64,000 nucleotides of DNA, from NCBI RefSeq assembly GCF_008727735.1, contig NZ_CP044227.1, forward strand, positions 248,001-312,000, read 5' to 3'. Of the stretch, positions 33,640 through 42,436 are shown piece after piece. The DNA is from Flintibacter sp. KGMB00164 (GTDB lineage Bacteria; Bacillota; Clostridia; Oscillospirales; Oscillospiraceae). Below the pieces are notes generated by a model. It was not told where the DNA came from. It was given only the letters and a program-made list of their open reading frames with translations, and ran no database searches. The position numbers and the translations under genes were made by a program. Positions within the stretch are counted from its first letter, which is position 1. Every line of letters begins with the position of its first letter.

Positions 33640-34318
33640 AACGACAGCCCCCAGCTATGCTGGGGAGAGTAAAAAGAATCAAATAGTGAAAAAACCTTCT
33701 GGTAGAATGGAAGTTGCGGTCGGCCAACTGCAACAACAATCACCAGGAGGTTTTTTCAATGAAAGAAAAAGATATAGGGAATTTGCAGCATACGACATGG
33801 AGATGTCAATACCATATCGTATTTGATCCCAAATGCAGACGGCTAGCCATATATGGACAAATCAAGAAGGATGTCGGACAAATTCTGCGGAAATTATGCA
33901 AGCAAAAAGGTGTGGAAATTATAGAAGCAGAAGCATGCTTAGACCATATTCACATGCTAATCAGCATACCGCCCAAGTGCAGTGTATCACAAATCATAGG
34001 GTATCTCAAAGGGAAAGTAGCCTAATGATATTTGACCGGCATGCGAATTTAAAATACAAGTACGGAGACCGGCATTTCTGGGCAAGAGGGTACTATGTGG
34101 ACGCAGTAGGACGGAATAAAAAGCAGATACAAGAGTACATACGGAGTCAATTAGAGGAGGACAAGATCGCGGACCAAATCAGTATTAAGGAATTTATAGA
34201 CCCGTTTACGGGTAGCAAGAATCCCAAGGCATAAAAATGGCCCCTTTAGGGGCGTTGTCCGTATTATGCCCTTCTAGGGCTTACTCAAGCCCCCGGCTAA
34301 GCCGGGGGTCCTGACTAT
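33640..34318 (+). mobile_element. IS200/IS605-family insertion element (transposase broken)
   Basis: Ends are approximate. Subterminal hairpins typical of this family are at the left (CCCCAGC-TAT-GCTGGGG, about 33651-33667) and right (CCCCCGGC-TAA-GCCGGGGG, about 34290-34310). Between them lies one tnpA reading frame with a frameshift. No tnpB was found. The right end lies only about 12 bp from the stop of the minus-strand RpiR gene. Confidence 0.8.
33759..34234 (+). pseudogene. tnpA: IS200-type transposase TnpA (frameshifted)
   Basis: ATG 33759 follows AGGAGG. The first frame carries the HUH motif (ACLDHIHMLISIPPK) and ends at GYLKGK-VA-stop near 34025. The protein continues in another frame with SSLMIFDRHANLKYKYG and the catalytic-tyrosine segment WARGYYVD. 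The two join properly if one A is restored in GGGAAAG near 34010-34016. A one-base deletion is the simplest reading; no canonical slippery heptamer is in the correct phase, so programmed frameshifting is less likely. It may still be mobile in trans. Confidence 0.85.
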
Positions 34319-34329
34319 GTGGATGCAGG

Positions 34330-35175
34330 TTAATTTGAGAGATAGAAATCTTCTCCCAGCAGCTCTTCGGAATTGCGCAGCAGGTCGGAGATGGTTTTCT
34401 GATTGAGACCGGAAAGAGCCTTGGTAAAGTAATTGACCAGGGCCAAAGGGGCAGAATAGGAGTTCTGATACGAGGAAGATTTGACATGGCAGGGGAGAAC
34501 CAGGTCGGCCATGTCCCACAGAATGCTTTTTCTGGCACCTGTGATCAGAATCACCCGGACCCCTTGCTTGCGCATCCATTTCAGCAGCCGCAGGGTATCG
34601 GCTACGTAGCGGGGAAAGGCAAAGCACACGCATACGTCTCCCTGTTTCATGTTCAGCATATCTTCGGGGTACTCCAAACCCTCCATGTGAACCAGGCGAA
34701 TATTCCGACGCATCCGGCCCCAGCTGGCATAGGCGTAGTAGGACAGGGTGAAGGCCATACGCAGGCCCAACAGATAGAGGCATTTTCCCTCCTGCATCCA
34801 CTGTACCGCCTGATCCAGCTGTTGGACTGTAAGGTTGGAAAAAGTGGCGGTTACATTCTGCATATCCTGCTGGTAAGATTCCAGCAGAGCGTGGATAGCA
34901 GGCAGGTGCGCTGTCTGAGAGGTGTCCACGTTGTTGTCACTTTTGGTGAGAACGATCTGCTGTGCGTCTTTCTGCAGATCGGAGAATCCACGATAGCCCA
35001 GGCGCTGGGCAAAGCGGATCACCGTGGTAGTGCTCACGCCGATCTGGCGGGACAACTCCTCCACGGTGCCGAAGGCGACCTTGTCGATGTTGTACAGCAT
35101 ATAACTGGCTACATTTTGATGAGCGGCAGACAGCTCGCCTAAGTGTTCTGTAATTTTATTGATGAATCCGGACAT
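34330..35175 (-). CDS. MurR/RpiR family transcriptional regulator
   Basis: A 281-residue regulator. ATG 35175 is chosen because MSGFINKITEHLGELSAAHQ is the normal RpiR N-terminus and AAGGGG lies ten bases upstream; the frame is open 18 codons further. It has a helix-turn-helix (TVEELSRQIGVSTTTVIRF) and a SIS domain (LYLLGLRMAFTLSYYA, DVCVCFAFPRYV). It is the last gene of the operon that begins with gltS at 39147 and probably controls it. The IS element ends just beyond its stop. Confidence 0.9.
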   Translation of the reverse strand: MSGFINKITEHLGELSAAHQNVASYMLYNIDKVAFGTVEELSRQIGVSTTTVIRFAQRLGYRGFSDLQKDAQQIVLTKSDNNVDTSQTAHLPAIHALLESYQQDMQNVTATFSNLTVQQLDQAVQWMQEGKCLYLLGLRMAFTLSYYAYASWGRMRRNIRLVHMEGLEYPEDMLNMKQGDVCVCFAFPRYVADTLRLLKWMRKQGVRVILITGARKSILWDMADLVLPCHVKSSSYQNSYSAPLALVNYFTKALSGLNQKTISDLLRNSEELLGEDFYLSN

Positions 35176-35277
35176 AGCTCCATCCCCTTCTCGTAGGAAT
35201 ATTTTAGCATGGGGGCAAGAGGTCGTCAAATTCTAAAAAATAATGCGTGCCCCCCGGAAAAGTGAGGGCACGCAGGA

Positions 35278-36159
35278 TTAAGTGGCGCTTTTTTGAGGTT
35301 GGTCTTTGGCTGCCAAAAGGACTACAGCGGCCAGAATACATACAACGCCTACCATGGAGCGATAGGACATAGCCTCCCGGAAGATCAGTGCACCCACCAG
35401 CACGCTGGTCAGGGGCTCGAAGGTGCTGACCATAGATACCATCTGGGGGCCGATCACTTTGGCTCCGATCTGGAAGCAGACTGTGGCTACCACGGAGACA
35501 AAGAAGGAGAAGATGATGCTGATCCCCCATGCACTGGCGGGGAGATTCATGACCAGTTCCCCGGAGAAAAGGGCAATCAGGAACACTTCTGCCGCGCTGA
35601 AAATGGACAGGTACAGGCACAGCACATAGGGATTCAGAACAGACAGACCGCTGCGGGCATAGTAGATCACATAAAACGCATAAGTGATGCCCGAAGAAAA
35701 GGCGAGCAGAATTCCTGCGGAGCCTGCGGACTGTCCGGGAGTGTAAAAGCCCAGGATACCTGCCACACACAGCACACAGCAAAGCCACTGAAGGGGAGTG
35801 ATGCGTTCCCGGAAAAACAGGGCGCAGCCCAACAGCACCAGCACCGGGTAGACAAAGTGCAGGGTCGTAGCGGTTCCGGAAGAGATGTACACGTAGGAAC
35901 GGAACAGCAGCACCGGGGTGCCGGCGATCCCCAGAGAGAGCAGGAAGATCTGCTTAAGCTGGGAGTGGGTCACGCGCATAGGAGCTTTCACCACCCAGCG
36001 AACCACAATATAAAGAAATGGGATGCTGAAGAAAAAACGGTGAAAGCACAGCGTGATGGAGTTCCCTCCGGCGGCGTAAATGTGCCGGGCGAAGAAGGGC
36101 ATGGTGCCGAAAATGACCGCCGAGAGTATGGTAAGCAGAAATCCCTTTTGCCGGCTCAT
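35278..36159 (-). CDS. EamA/DMT family transporter
   Basis: A 293-residue protein with ten membrane segments arranged as two EamA repeats (TMPFFARHIYAAGG...; YVLCLYLSIFSAAEVF...; final VLVGALIFREAMS). Members export amino acids or other metabolites. It begins two bases after the nitrilase-family stop, so it is translationally coupled, and may export a product of the operon's amidase reactions. Confidence 0.88.
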   Translation of the reverse strand: MSRQKGFLLTILSAVIFGTMPFFARHIYAAGGNSITLCFHRFFFSIPFLYIVVRWVVKAPMRVTHSQLKQIFLLSLGIAGTPVLLFRSYVYISSGTATTLHFVYPVLVLLGCALFFRERITPLQWLCCVLCVAGILGFYTPGQSAGSAGILLAFSSGITYAFYVIYYARSGLSVLNPYVLCLYLSIFSAAEVFLIALFSGELVMNLPASAWGISIIFSFFVSVVATVCFQIGAKVIGPQMVSMVSTFEPLTSVLVGALIFREAMSYRSMVGVVCILAAVVLLAAKDQPQKSAT

Positions 36160-36161
36160 AC

Positions 36162-36998
36162 TCAGCCTTTCTGTACTCTGGTCAGGCTATACAGATCGGA
36201 ACGGCGATTTTCCAGCGTAAAGATCTGCTTGCGGACCTTATCCAGATAATCCAGATCGATCTCTGCGGTGATCACGCAGGGGTGATCGGGCGCTTTGGCG
36301 ATTACATTGCCCCAGGGATCCACGATGAGAGACTTGCCGTAGGCCTGGAACTTGGGCTTGATCCCATACTGGCCGGGAGCGATCACGTAGCATCCGTTTT
36401 CAATGGCGCGTGCACGCAGTAGCGGCTCCCAGTGATCTTTTCCGGTGTTCATGGTGAAGTCGGCGGGGGTAAAGAGGATCTGTGCGCCCTCCAGAGCCAT
36501 AAGGCGGTACATCTCGCCGAAGCGGATGTCGTAGCAGATGGAGAGACCCCAGTGGCCTACCTCGCCGGTATCCACGGTGACAATGTCGCTGCCGGGGCAG
36601 ATGCGGTCGGACTCCTTTACCTCGGGACCGTTTTTGATCACTACATCAAAGGGGTGAAGCTTGTGATACTTGGCCACCAGCTCGCCCTTGGGGTTGATGA
36701 CCATGTTGCAGTTGTAGGGACGGGGGTCGTCGGGGTTCTTCTCGTAGATGCTGCCGCAGTGCAGCCAGACCTGGTGCTTCTGGGCCAGAGCGGACAGATG
36801 GCGGAAGGTAGGACCGCCGGGGACCTCTTCGGCGTTGGCGGCGCTCTCGGTGCCCACGTAGTTCACGTTTTCGGGCATGGCAATGAGTTTGGCGCCGCGG
36901 GCAGCGGCCTCATCCACAAAATCGGTGATAGCGGCCAGATTTTCCTGCAGATTTCCGGTGGAATCCATCTGGATGGCCGCGGCAATAAACTTGTTCAT
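36162..36998 (-). CDS. Carbon-nitrogen hydrolase (nitrilase superfamily)
   Basis: A 278-residue hydrolase with the Glu-Lys-Cys triad: AMPENVNYVG, KYHKLHPFD and SICYDIRFGE. The motif pattern is like omega-amidase/Nit2-type enzymes, which remove a terminal amide from dicarboxylate derivatives. It sits with a creatininase-family gene and a glutamate-type symporter, so amide cleavage of a glutamate-like compound is plausible. It is related to but distinct from the 6739-7563 enzyme. Confidence 0.9.
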   Translation of the reverse strand: MNKFIAAAIQMDSTGNLQENLAAITDFVDEAAARGAKLIAMPENVNYVGTESAANAEEVPGGPTFRHLSALAQKHQVWLHCGSIYEKNPDDPRPYNCNMVINPKGELVAKYHKLHPFDVVIKNGPEVKESDRICPGSDIVTVDTGEVGHWGLSICYDIRFGEMYRLMALEGAQILFTPADFTMNTGKDHWEPLLRARAIENGCYVIAPGQYGIKPKFQAYGKSLIVDPWGNVIAKAPDHPCVITAEIDLDYLDKVRKQIFTLENRRSDLYSLTRVQKG

Positions 36999-37018
36999 GA
37001 TCTTCTATCCCCTATCTA

Positions 37019-37762
37019 TCAGCAGTCAAAGGTCTCCTTCATGAAGGAAACAATACGGTCCACACACTTGGTGACGATGGCCTCACCCTTTTCGCGGGAG
37101 GCGATGGTGGCGTCGCCCAGGATGCCGTTGGGGGTCTTGGAGCCAAACTCGTCATAGGTGACGATGTCGGGATACTTGGTGAAGGAGGGATCCATCTTCA
37201 CGCACTCCACTTTGGAGAGATCCACGTACTCGGGGTGGAGGTACAGCATGACCGAAGTGCCGCACTCACTGGCGTGGCCGTGAGCCATCCAGCCGGTGTT
37301 TTCGCAGATGCCCACGGAATTGGGCTGAGTAAAGCGCCACCAGTCTACCTGGGCACACTTGATGCCGTGGGAGCGCTGATACTCACGGCACAGCTGGCCG
37401 ATGATGGGCACGTTACCGGCATGCATGTTGATGAACATGAAGTTCTTGAAGCCCCAGCGGATCAGGGACTCCATGATGTCCTTCATCACCAGATAATAAG
37501 TGTTGGGCATGAGCTTGATGGTGCCGGGGAACTGATAGAGGGGGGCGGATTCGCCCACTTCAATGAAGGGGCCGATCATGGCGTTGGTCTTCTCGGCTAC
37601 CAGCTCGCAGATTGCCTTGGAGACAATGGAGTCAGAACCCAGGGGCAGCTGAGGGCCATACACTTCGATGGCGCCGGCGGGGATGATAACGGTATCACAG
37701 GTAGCCTTGCGCTCCTGAAACTCGGTCCAGCTCATTTCTTTCATCCAATTGGTATTTTTCAT
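37019..37762 (-). CDS. Creatininase family protein
   Basis: A 247-residue protein of the creatininase fold, whose members are metal-dependent amidohydrolases (creatininase, FAPy deformylase, MftE). Family motifs are IPAGAIEVYGPQLPLGSD, NMHAGN and HGHASECGTS. The usual GSxEqHGxHLPLgTD motif carries a metal-binding His after the Glu; here that position is Tyr (E-V-Y-G) and the second His is Gln. The Glu, Asp and later His/Glu ligands remain. The active site may therefore hold one metal or have another function. AAGGAGG precedes the ATG. It lies between gltS and the nitrilase gene. Confidence 0.87.
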   Translation of the reverse strand: MKNTNWMKEMSWTEFQERKATCDTVIIPAGAIEVYGPQLPLGSDSIVSKAICELVAEKTNAMIGPFIEVGESAPLYQFPGTIKLMPNTYYLVMKDIMESLIRWGFKNFMFINMHAGNVPIIGQLCREYQRSHGIKCAQVDWWRFTQPNSVGICENTGWMAHGHASECGTSVMLYLHPEYVDLSKVECVKMDPSFTKYPDIVTYDEFGSKTPNGILGDATIASREKGEAIVTKCVDRIVSFMKETFDC

Positions 37763-37806
37763 GGTAATTCCTCCTTAATGATATACAAATCCAAACAATA
37801 TTTCGG

Positions 37807-39147
37807 TTAAGCGCGGCGGTATTTTCTGCCGAAGAACACGCCGGCGCCAAAGAGCACGATAAAGAGCAGCCAGCTCCACAGATAGACAAACAGCGGCTTT
37901 GTCATACACAGGGCGACAAAGACCAGAGTATATTGCAGCTGGTATGTGTAGCCTAGTGTGCTGGAAGAGGTGATGTTGGTGGCTGCATTGGTCTCGAATT
38001 CAGGATCGACAACCTTAAGAAGCAGCAGGCCGGTAGCCAATACGCCGTTACACTGTCCAAACAGACCAACGGAGGTTTCAAAGCGATCCTCTTTGGGAAG
38101 TACCCATTTGGAAAGAATGAAGCAGGCCACATAGGTAACAACAGCCACACAGACACTGACCACAACCAGGGGAACGGCATAAGCGGTGAACACGCTCAGG
38201 CTGGTGGTGGCGATCGAGGAGGCGATCATGTATTCCAGCGCGGCGCCGGAAATACGAACCACGGTCTTACGGTCGATGTGCTGATTGATGCGGGGCATGT
38301 TCTGAGTGAAGATACAGAAGATAGCGCTGAAGATCAGGCAGCAGGCGAACAGGGGGAGATTGGTAAAGAAAGAGTTGATCTTGATCAGGCCGGTACGCAG
38401 CAGGTGGCCGCACAGAATGATAAAGCCTACCAGCATGAGCTGAGCGCCGAGGGGATCCAGAGAAGCGGAGGAGGTGACCGCGTTGCCGATGGAGGGACGC
38501 TGCCCCTCAGGAATGTATCCGGTCATCATGCTCTCGGGCATGTCTTCCCGCTTCATTTTTACCTTGGTGATTCCGCGCTGTGCCGCTTTGTTGATGAGGA
38601 TCATACCCCAGATAACGCCGCACAGCATGCCGATGGTGCCGAAGGTAGCGCCTACCTGAGCGCCGTTGGTCATGTAGCCGGCCTCATCAAAAATGGTGCC
38701 GCCGGCGATGGCCATGGAGTGGCCGCCATAGAAGCCCAGTACAGGCAGGATGCCAAAGCCAAACTTAAGATCTGCAAAAACAAGACCCAACACAGCGGTG
38801 ACAGTGAGGCCTACAATGACCTGAGCCTGGTGAATGGTTCCGGCCAGGAAGTATGTTTGAAGAGCGGGACCGGAGACCTTCTCCAATTTCAATCCCAGGA
38901 AGGAACAGCTGAAGATGATGGCGCTGAGGACGCCGGCCCACTGGCCGATGGAACTGGAGAACGAGATGCAGACGGGAGATACCTGGCCAAGTACGTCGGG
39001 ACCCAGGAGGATGCCCAGTACTCCGGCGATGAGGGCGACAGGAATATAGTACATTTGCAGAGGTTTGATTTTCCGGCGCAGCCAAGCGCTTACTACAAGC
39101 AGAAGACTGATGAGGGAAAAGTCGATCAATACGTCGGTCAATGTCAT
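37807..39147 (-). CDS. gltS: Sodium/glutamate symporter family protein (GltS type, copy 1)
   Basis: A 446-residue transporter with about 12 membrane segments. ATG 39147 has AAAGGAG eight bases upstream; a TTG two codons earlier is unlikely. GFGILPVLGFYGGHSMAIAGG and LLGPDVLG are in the pattern of the GltS (ESS) family, which imports glutamate with Na+. It heads the five-gene operon gltS, creatininase, nitrilase, DMT, RpiR. Substrate may be glutamate or an amide or N-modified form. A second GltS is at 47052-48419. Confidence 0.85.
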   Translation of the reverse strand: MTLTDVLIDFSLISLLLVVSAWLRRKIKPLQMYYIPVALIAGVLGILLGPDVLGQVSPVCISFSSSIGQWAGVLSAIIFSCSFLGLKLEKVSGPALQTYFLAGTIHQAQVIVGLTVTAVLGLVFADLKFGFGILPVLGFYGGHSMAIAGGTIFDEAGYMTNGAQVGATFGTIGMLCGVIWGMILINKAAQRGITKVKMKREDMPESMMTGYIPEGQRPSIGNAVTSSASLDPLGAQLMLVGFIILCGHLLRTGLIKINSFFTNLPLFACCLIFSAIFCIFTQNMPRINQHIDRKTVVRISGAALEYMIASSIATTSLSVFTAYAVPLVVVSVCVAVVTYVACFILSKWVLPKEDRFETSVGLFGQCNGVLATGLLLLKVVDPEFETNAATNITSSSTLGYTYQLQYTLVFVALCMTKPLFVYLWSWLLFIVLFGAGVFFGRKYRRA

Positions 39148-39225
39148 GGTCAATTCTCCTTTACAGTTTGGTTATGCGGGAAACGACGGTGTAATCACCT
39201 CCGGATGTATTGTTTAGTAACTACA

Positions 39226-39452
39226 GTATATTTTAATACATATTGTGAGTCAAGTGGAGGAAATAGAAAATATAGTACGCATATTTTATAATAACTGCAC
39301 AATAATTTGAGGTAAAAACCGCAAAAAGAAGAAAAAAGGACATGATGAAAGAGTGGCGCATTTAAGCAAAAATCGTGTCGAAAATTCGAGGGAATTCGTA
39401 TTGTGTATTACTTAATACATGCATATTGAGAAAATACAGTATAAAATAATAC
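39226..39452. promoter_or_regulatory. Three GTAT-N6-ATAC operators upstream of the gltS operon
   Basis: GTATATTTTAATAC (39226-39239), GTATTACTTAATAC (39405-39418) and GTATAAAATAATAC (39439-39452) share the motif, each followed within a few bases by ATATTG. They fill the AT-rich 443-bp gap between gltS and the LysR gene. The regulator is unknown (an RpiR or GntR-type protein is possible). Confidence 0.6.
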
Positions 39453-39499
39453 GTGCTATATTGACGTTCTTCTCGGCTTAAAACGCAGGTGGCAGAGAT

Positions 39500-39545
39500 A
39501 TAAAAATCCTCTGTATAGGATGGCTTTTCCTATACAGAGGATTTC
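39500..39545 (-). terminator. Terminator of the LysR gene
   Basis: AAATCCTCTGTATAGG and its complement form a perfect 16-bp stem, followed on the minus strand by TTATATC. Confidence 0.8.
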
Positions 39546-39590
39546 AGCTTTCCGGCAGGAAATATACGGTTCACTTCAGACGAAGCGTAC

Positions 39591-40550
39591 TCAAACAGTT
39601 CGGCTGATCTGCACTTGTTCCAGCTGGGCAGCCGTTTGAAAGAGCAGATCCATAAAGTACTTGGAAAAATGGGTCAGATAGCGCTGACGATGCCGCAAAA
39701 GGCTCAGACGCTGAACCATAGGTTCTCCTTGATCTAAAAGAGGAAAAATGTTAATTTGGTCGCCGAGCTGGCTGCCCGCCTCCACCAGGCTCAGGTGGGA
39801 ACAGCAGCAGGCGGTCACACCCATGGCACACAGCGGAAGAATCTGACTGGTGGAGGGACCGGTGAAGGGAACTGTCAAAGTCACATGCTCCCGAAGGAAA
39901 CATTCCTGAAGCCGGGAACCGAGTCGATTGGTCATCAGTGCAAATGGGACGCGAGAAAAGTCTTTTATATTTGCCCCATTAGCAGCGCTATTTTTCAATG
40001 TTAGCACCTGTTGAGGAGAATAATATTGCTGCAGAAGGTTTTCCGGGACACAGAGATAGATTGGGTCCCGGCACAGCTCATGTTCCACCAGATCAGGACG
40101 GTACTCATCGGAGAGTACCACAGCAAAATCCAGTTCCCCGTTGGAGAGCATCCGTTCTAGTTGCTGGGACAGGCCATCTACAAAACGCAGTTCCACCTGT
40201 GGATAGTGGGCGTAGAAGTCAGGTAAAATGCGGGGAAGAAACTGAGTTCCCCGTGCCGCGCTGGCGCCGACCCGTAAGGTGCCGCGTTCCTGGTGTTCAA
40301 TGTCTGAGAGAATGTCCCGCAGGTTGACCTCTTCCTTTTCCACCACCTGGGCAAAGGCCAGGACAAACTCCCCGGCACAGGTCAGGGAGAGACTGGGCTT
40401 GCGGTAAAACAGCGGCGTGTCGTAATACTGCTCCAGACGATGGATGTGGTTACTTAAGGTCTGTTGGGAGATATAGAGCCGGGCGGCAGTTTTGGTCATA
40501 TTCAAATCTTTGGAGAGTTCCCGAAAATAATACAGGCTGGTCAGATCCAT
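39591..40550 (-). CDS. LysR family transcriptional regulator
   Basis: A 319-residue regulator with a winged helix-turn-helix (MDLTSLYYFRELSKDLNMTK, then AARLYISQQTLSNHIHRLE) and a periplasmic-binding-like effector domain. GGGAGG precedes the ATG. It is divergent from the hydroxyacid dehydrogenase operon at 40695 across a 144-bp promoter region, the usual arrangement of a LysR with its target. The inducer is probably a carboxylic acid handled by that operon. Confidence 0.92.
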   Translation of the reverse strand: MDLTSLYYFRELSKDLNMTKTAARLYISQQTLSNHIHRLEQYYDTPLFYRKPSLSLTCAGEFVLAFAQVVEKEEVNLRDILSDIEHQERGTLRVGASAARGTQFLPRILPDFYAHYPQVELRFVDGLSQQLERMLSNGELDFAVVLSDEYRPDLVEHELCRDPIYLCVPENLLQQYYSPQQVLTLKNSAANGANIKDFSRVPFALMTNRLGSRLQECFLREHVTLTVPFTGPSTSQILPLCAMGVTACCCSHLSLVEAGSQLGDQINIFPLLDQGEPMVQRLSLLRHRQRYLTHFSKYFMDLLFQTAAQLEQVQISRTV

Positions 40551-40594
40551 TCAGATGCCTCCCTACAAAATTTCTTTGTGGAAAAACGAAAAAA

Positions 40595-40634
40595 ACGCTG
40601 TTTGCTTTTTGGACTTGTTTATACTACGCTGTTT
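40595..40634. promoter_or_regulatory. ACGCTGTTT direct repeats between the LysR and dehydrogenase genes
   Basis: ACGCTGTTT occurs at 40595-40603 and 40626-40634, 31 bp apart (three helical turns), in the divergent promoter. TATACT between them may be the -10 of the dehydrogenase operon. Candidate LysR binding sites. Confidence 0.4.
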
Positions 40635-40694
40635 TCAGAAAAAATGCAACGGCGTTTCGTTAAAAACGCACAAAGGACAAGAGGAGGAATCCAT

Positions 40695-41675
40695 ATGGCA
40701 ATTCGGGTGCTGCTTCCCCAGCCTATTCTCCCAGCGGGATATGACTTTTTACGGGAGCACGGCTATGAGGCAGTGGATGGCCGGGGATTTACAGAAGAGA
40801 ATATTATCGCCGATATTGCCGGGTGCGATGCGGCTATCGTACGCACGGCAAAAATAACGGATCGGATCCTGGCTGCGGCTCCTAAGCTGAAGATCGTGGC
40901 TCGCCACGGGGCGGGATACGACGGAGTGGATCTGGAGGCTGCCCGCCGCCATGGAGTGCTGGTGTGTACGGCCGGAGGAGCAAACGCCGTCTCTGTAGCT
41001 GAGCTGGCGATCTTCTACATGCTCTATTGCTCCCGGAATTTTAAAAAGGTCCAAGCCAACTACCTTACTGACTACCGCTACGCCAAGATGGGCATCCCCA
41101 AAACCGAACTGGAGGGCAAAACTCTGGGGTTGGTCGGACTGGGCCATATAGGCAAGCTGGTGGCGAAAAAGGCGGCTTTGGGCTTTGACATGGAGGTGCT
41201 GGCTTACGATCCCTTTGCAAAGCAGGAGGGACTGCCGGAGTACATCCAACTGGTAGAGGATCGGGATGAAATTTTCCGTCGCGGCGATTATATCTCCCTT
41301 CATGTCCCCGCTACCCAGGAGACGATTCACAGCGTCAGTGACCGGGAATTTGACCTGATGAAAGAGACGGCCTATCTCATTAACACAGCTCGTGGATCGA
41401 TTGTGGATGAACCTGCCTTGGTCCGTGCGCTTCAGGAGAAAAAGATTGCCGGTGCTGGGTTAGATGTACTGGAAAATGAGCCGCTGGATCCGTCAAATCC
41501 CCTCATTGCAATGGACAATGTGCTCACAGCTCCCCACATTGGCGGAGCGACTAAGGAGGCATCCAGCCGTTCGTCTCTGGCCTGCGCCCAGGCAATTGAT
41601 GACTTTTTCTGCGGCCGCACACCTAAGTTTGTTGTGCCGGAGCTGCGAGATCTGGTAGGAAAACAGCATTTGTGA
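40695..41675 (+). CDS. D-2-hydroxyacid dehydrogenase (phosphoglycerate-dehydrogenase-like)
   Basis: A 326-residue NAD-dependent dehydrogenase. ATG 40695 follows GAGGAGG; the longer frame upstream overlaps the LysR start and is not used. The Rossmann motif GLGHIGKLVAKKA and the catalytic residues in INTARGSIVDEPAL (Arg), VLENEPL (Glu) and TAPHIGGAT (His) are present. It lacks the ACT domain of serine-pathway SerA. With RraA, SLC13 and DUF6282 genes it probably oxidises or reduces a 2-hydroxy or 2-oxo acid. Confidence 0.92.
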   Translation: MAIRVLLPQPILPAGYDFLREHGYEAVDGRGFTEENIIADIAGCDAAIVRTAKITDRILAAAPKLKIVARHGAGYDGVDLEAARRHGVLVCTAGGANAVSVAELAIFYMLYCSRNFKKVQANYLTDYRYAKMGIPKTELEGKTLGLVGLGHIGKLVAKKAALGFDMEVLAYDPFAKQEGLPEYIQLVEDRDEIFRRGDYISLHVPATQETIHSVSDREFDLMKETAYLINTARGSIVDEPALVRALQEKKIAGAGLDVLENEPLDPSNPLIAMDNVLTAPHIGGATKEASSRSSLACAQAIDDFFCGRTPKFVVPELRDLVGKQHL

Positions 41676-41692
41676 TAGAAAGGAGATAACAT

Positions 41693-42394
41693 ATGAGTGT
41701 GGGAAAGAGAATTTACTTAAAGCGTGAAATGCCGGATCCTGAGATCATGGCCCAGTTCAAGAACATCCCCGCATCCAACACTGCCGACGTGATGGGGCGC
41801 AGCTGTGCCATGAATCCCCGAATCCATCTGGTGAGCAAGCCAAAAGATCAGATGATGGTGGGGCCTGCCTACACGGTGAAATGCCGGGCTGGCGACAACC
41901 TGACCCTCCATGCCGCTCTGAACTTCTGCCAGGAGGGAGATGTGCTGGTGGTGTCCAATGAGGAGGATGACACCCGTGCCCTGATGGGTGAGATCATGAT
42001 GGCCTATCTGCGCTACACCAAGAAGGTAGCAGGTATTGTGTTGGACGGTCCCATCCGCGATATTGACGAGATCGGCAACTGGGATTTCCCTGTCTACTGC
42101 ACCGGTACCACTCCCGGCGGCCCTTACAAGGAAGGCCCCGGCGAGATCAATGTGCCCATCGCCTGCGGCGGTATCAGTGTCAATCCCGGAGATATTATTT
42201 TGGCCGATCCTGACGGTGTGATCTGCGTTCCTCGCAAGGACGCTGTGGTGATCCTGGAGGACGCCAAGAAGTTTCAGGCCGCCGATGAGAAGAAGTTGGC
42301 TGCCGCCAAGGATGGTACTGCCAACCGGGCCTGGGTGGAAAAGACTCTGGCGGAAAAGGGATATGAGATCATTGATGATGTGTATCAGCCCTGA
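41693..42394 (+). CDS. RraA-family protein (aldolase/decarboxylase-like)
   Basis: A 233-residue protein of the RraA/4-hydroxy-4-methyl-2-oxoglutarate aldolase fold. The core motif VLDGPIRDIDEI, with the Arg and Asp of the metal site, ALMGEIMM and GEINVPIACGGISVNPGD are intact. Members split 4-hydroxy-2-oxo acids or decarboxylate oxaloacetate with Mg2+. The true RNase E inhibitor role is not expected here. It lies 17 bp after the dehydrogenase gene, suggesting linked steps on the same oxo acid. Confidence 0.9.
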   Translation: MSVGKRIYLKREMPDPEIMAQFKNIPASNTADVMGRSCAMNPRIHLVSKPKDQMMVGPAYTVKCRAGDNLTLHAALNFCQEGDVLVVSNEEDDTRALMGEIMMAYLRYTKKVAGIVLDGPIRDIDEIGNWDFPVYCTGTTPGGPYKEGPGEINVPIACGGISVNPGDIILADPDGVICVPRKDAVVILEDAKKFQAADEKKLAAAKDGTANRAWVEKTLAEKGYEIIDDVYQP

Positions 42395-42436
42395 CAGTTT
42401 GCTCTTTCGATAAAATATTGTGAAGGAGAATCTACT

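Noticed and set aside
33627..33643. TTGGCAC near the IS left end as a sigma-54 promoter
   Set aside because: No TTGC element follows at the correct spacing.
34010..34016. Programmed -1 frameshift in the IS200 transposase
   Set aside because: GGGAAAG is not in the phase needed for a standard X-XXY-YYZ slip, so a one-base deletion is simpler.
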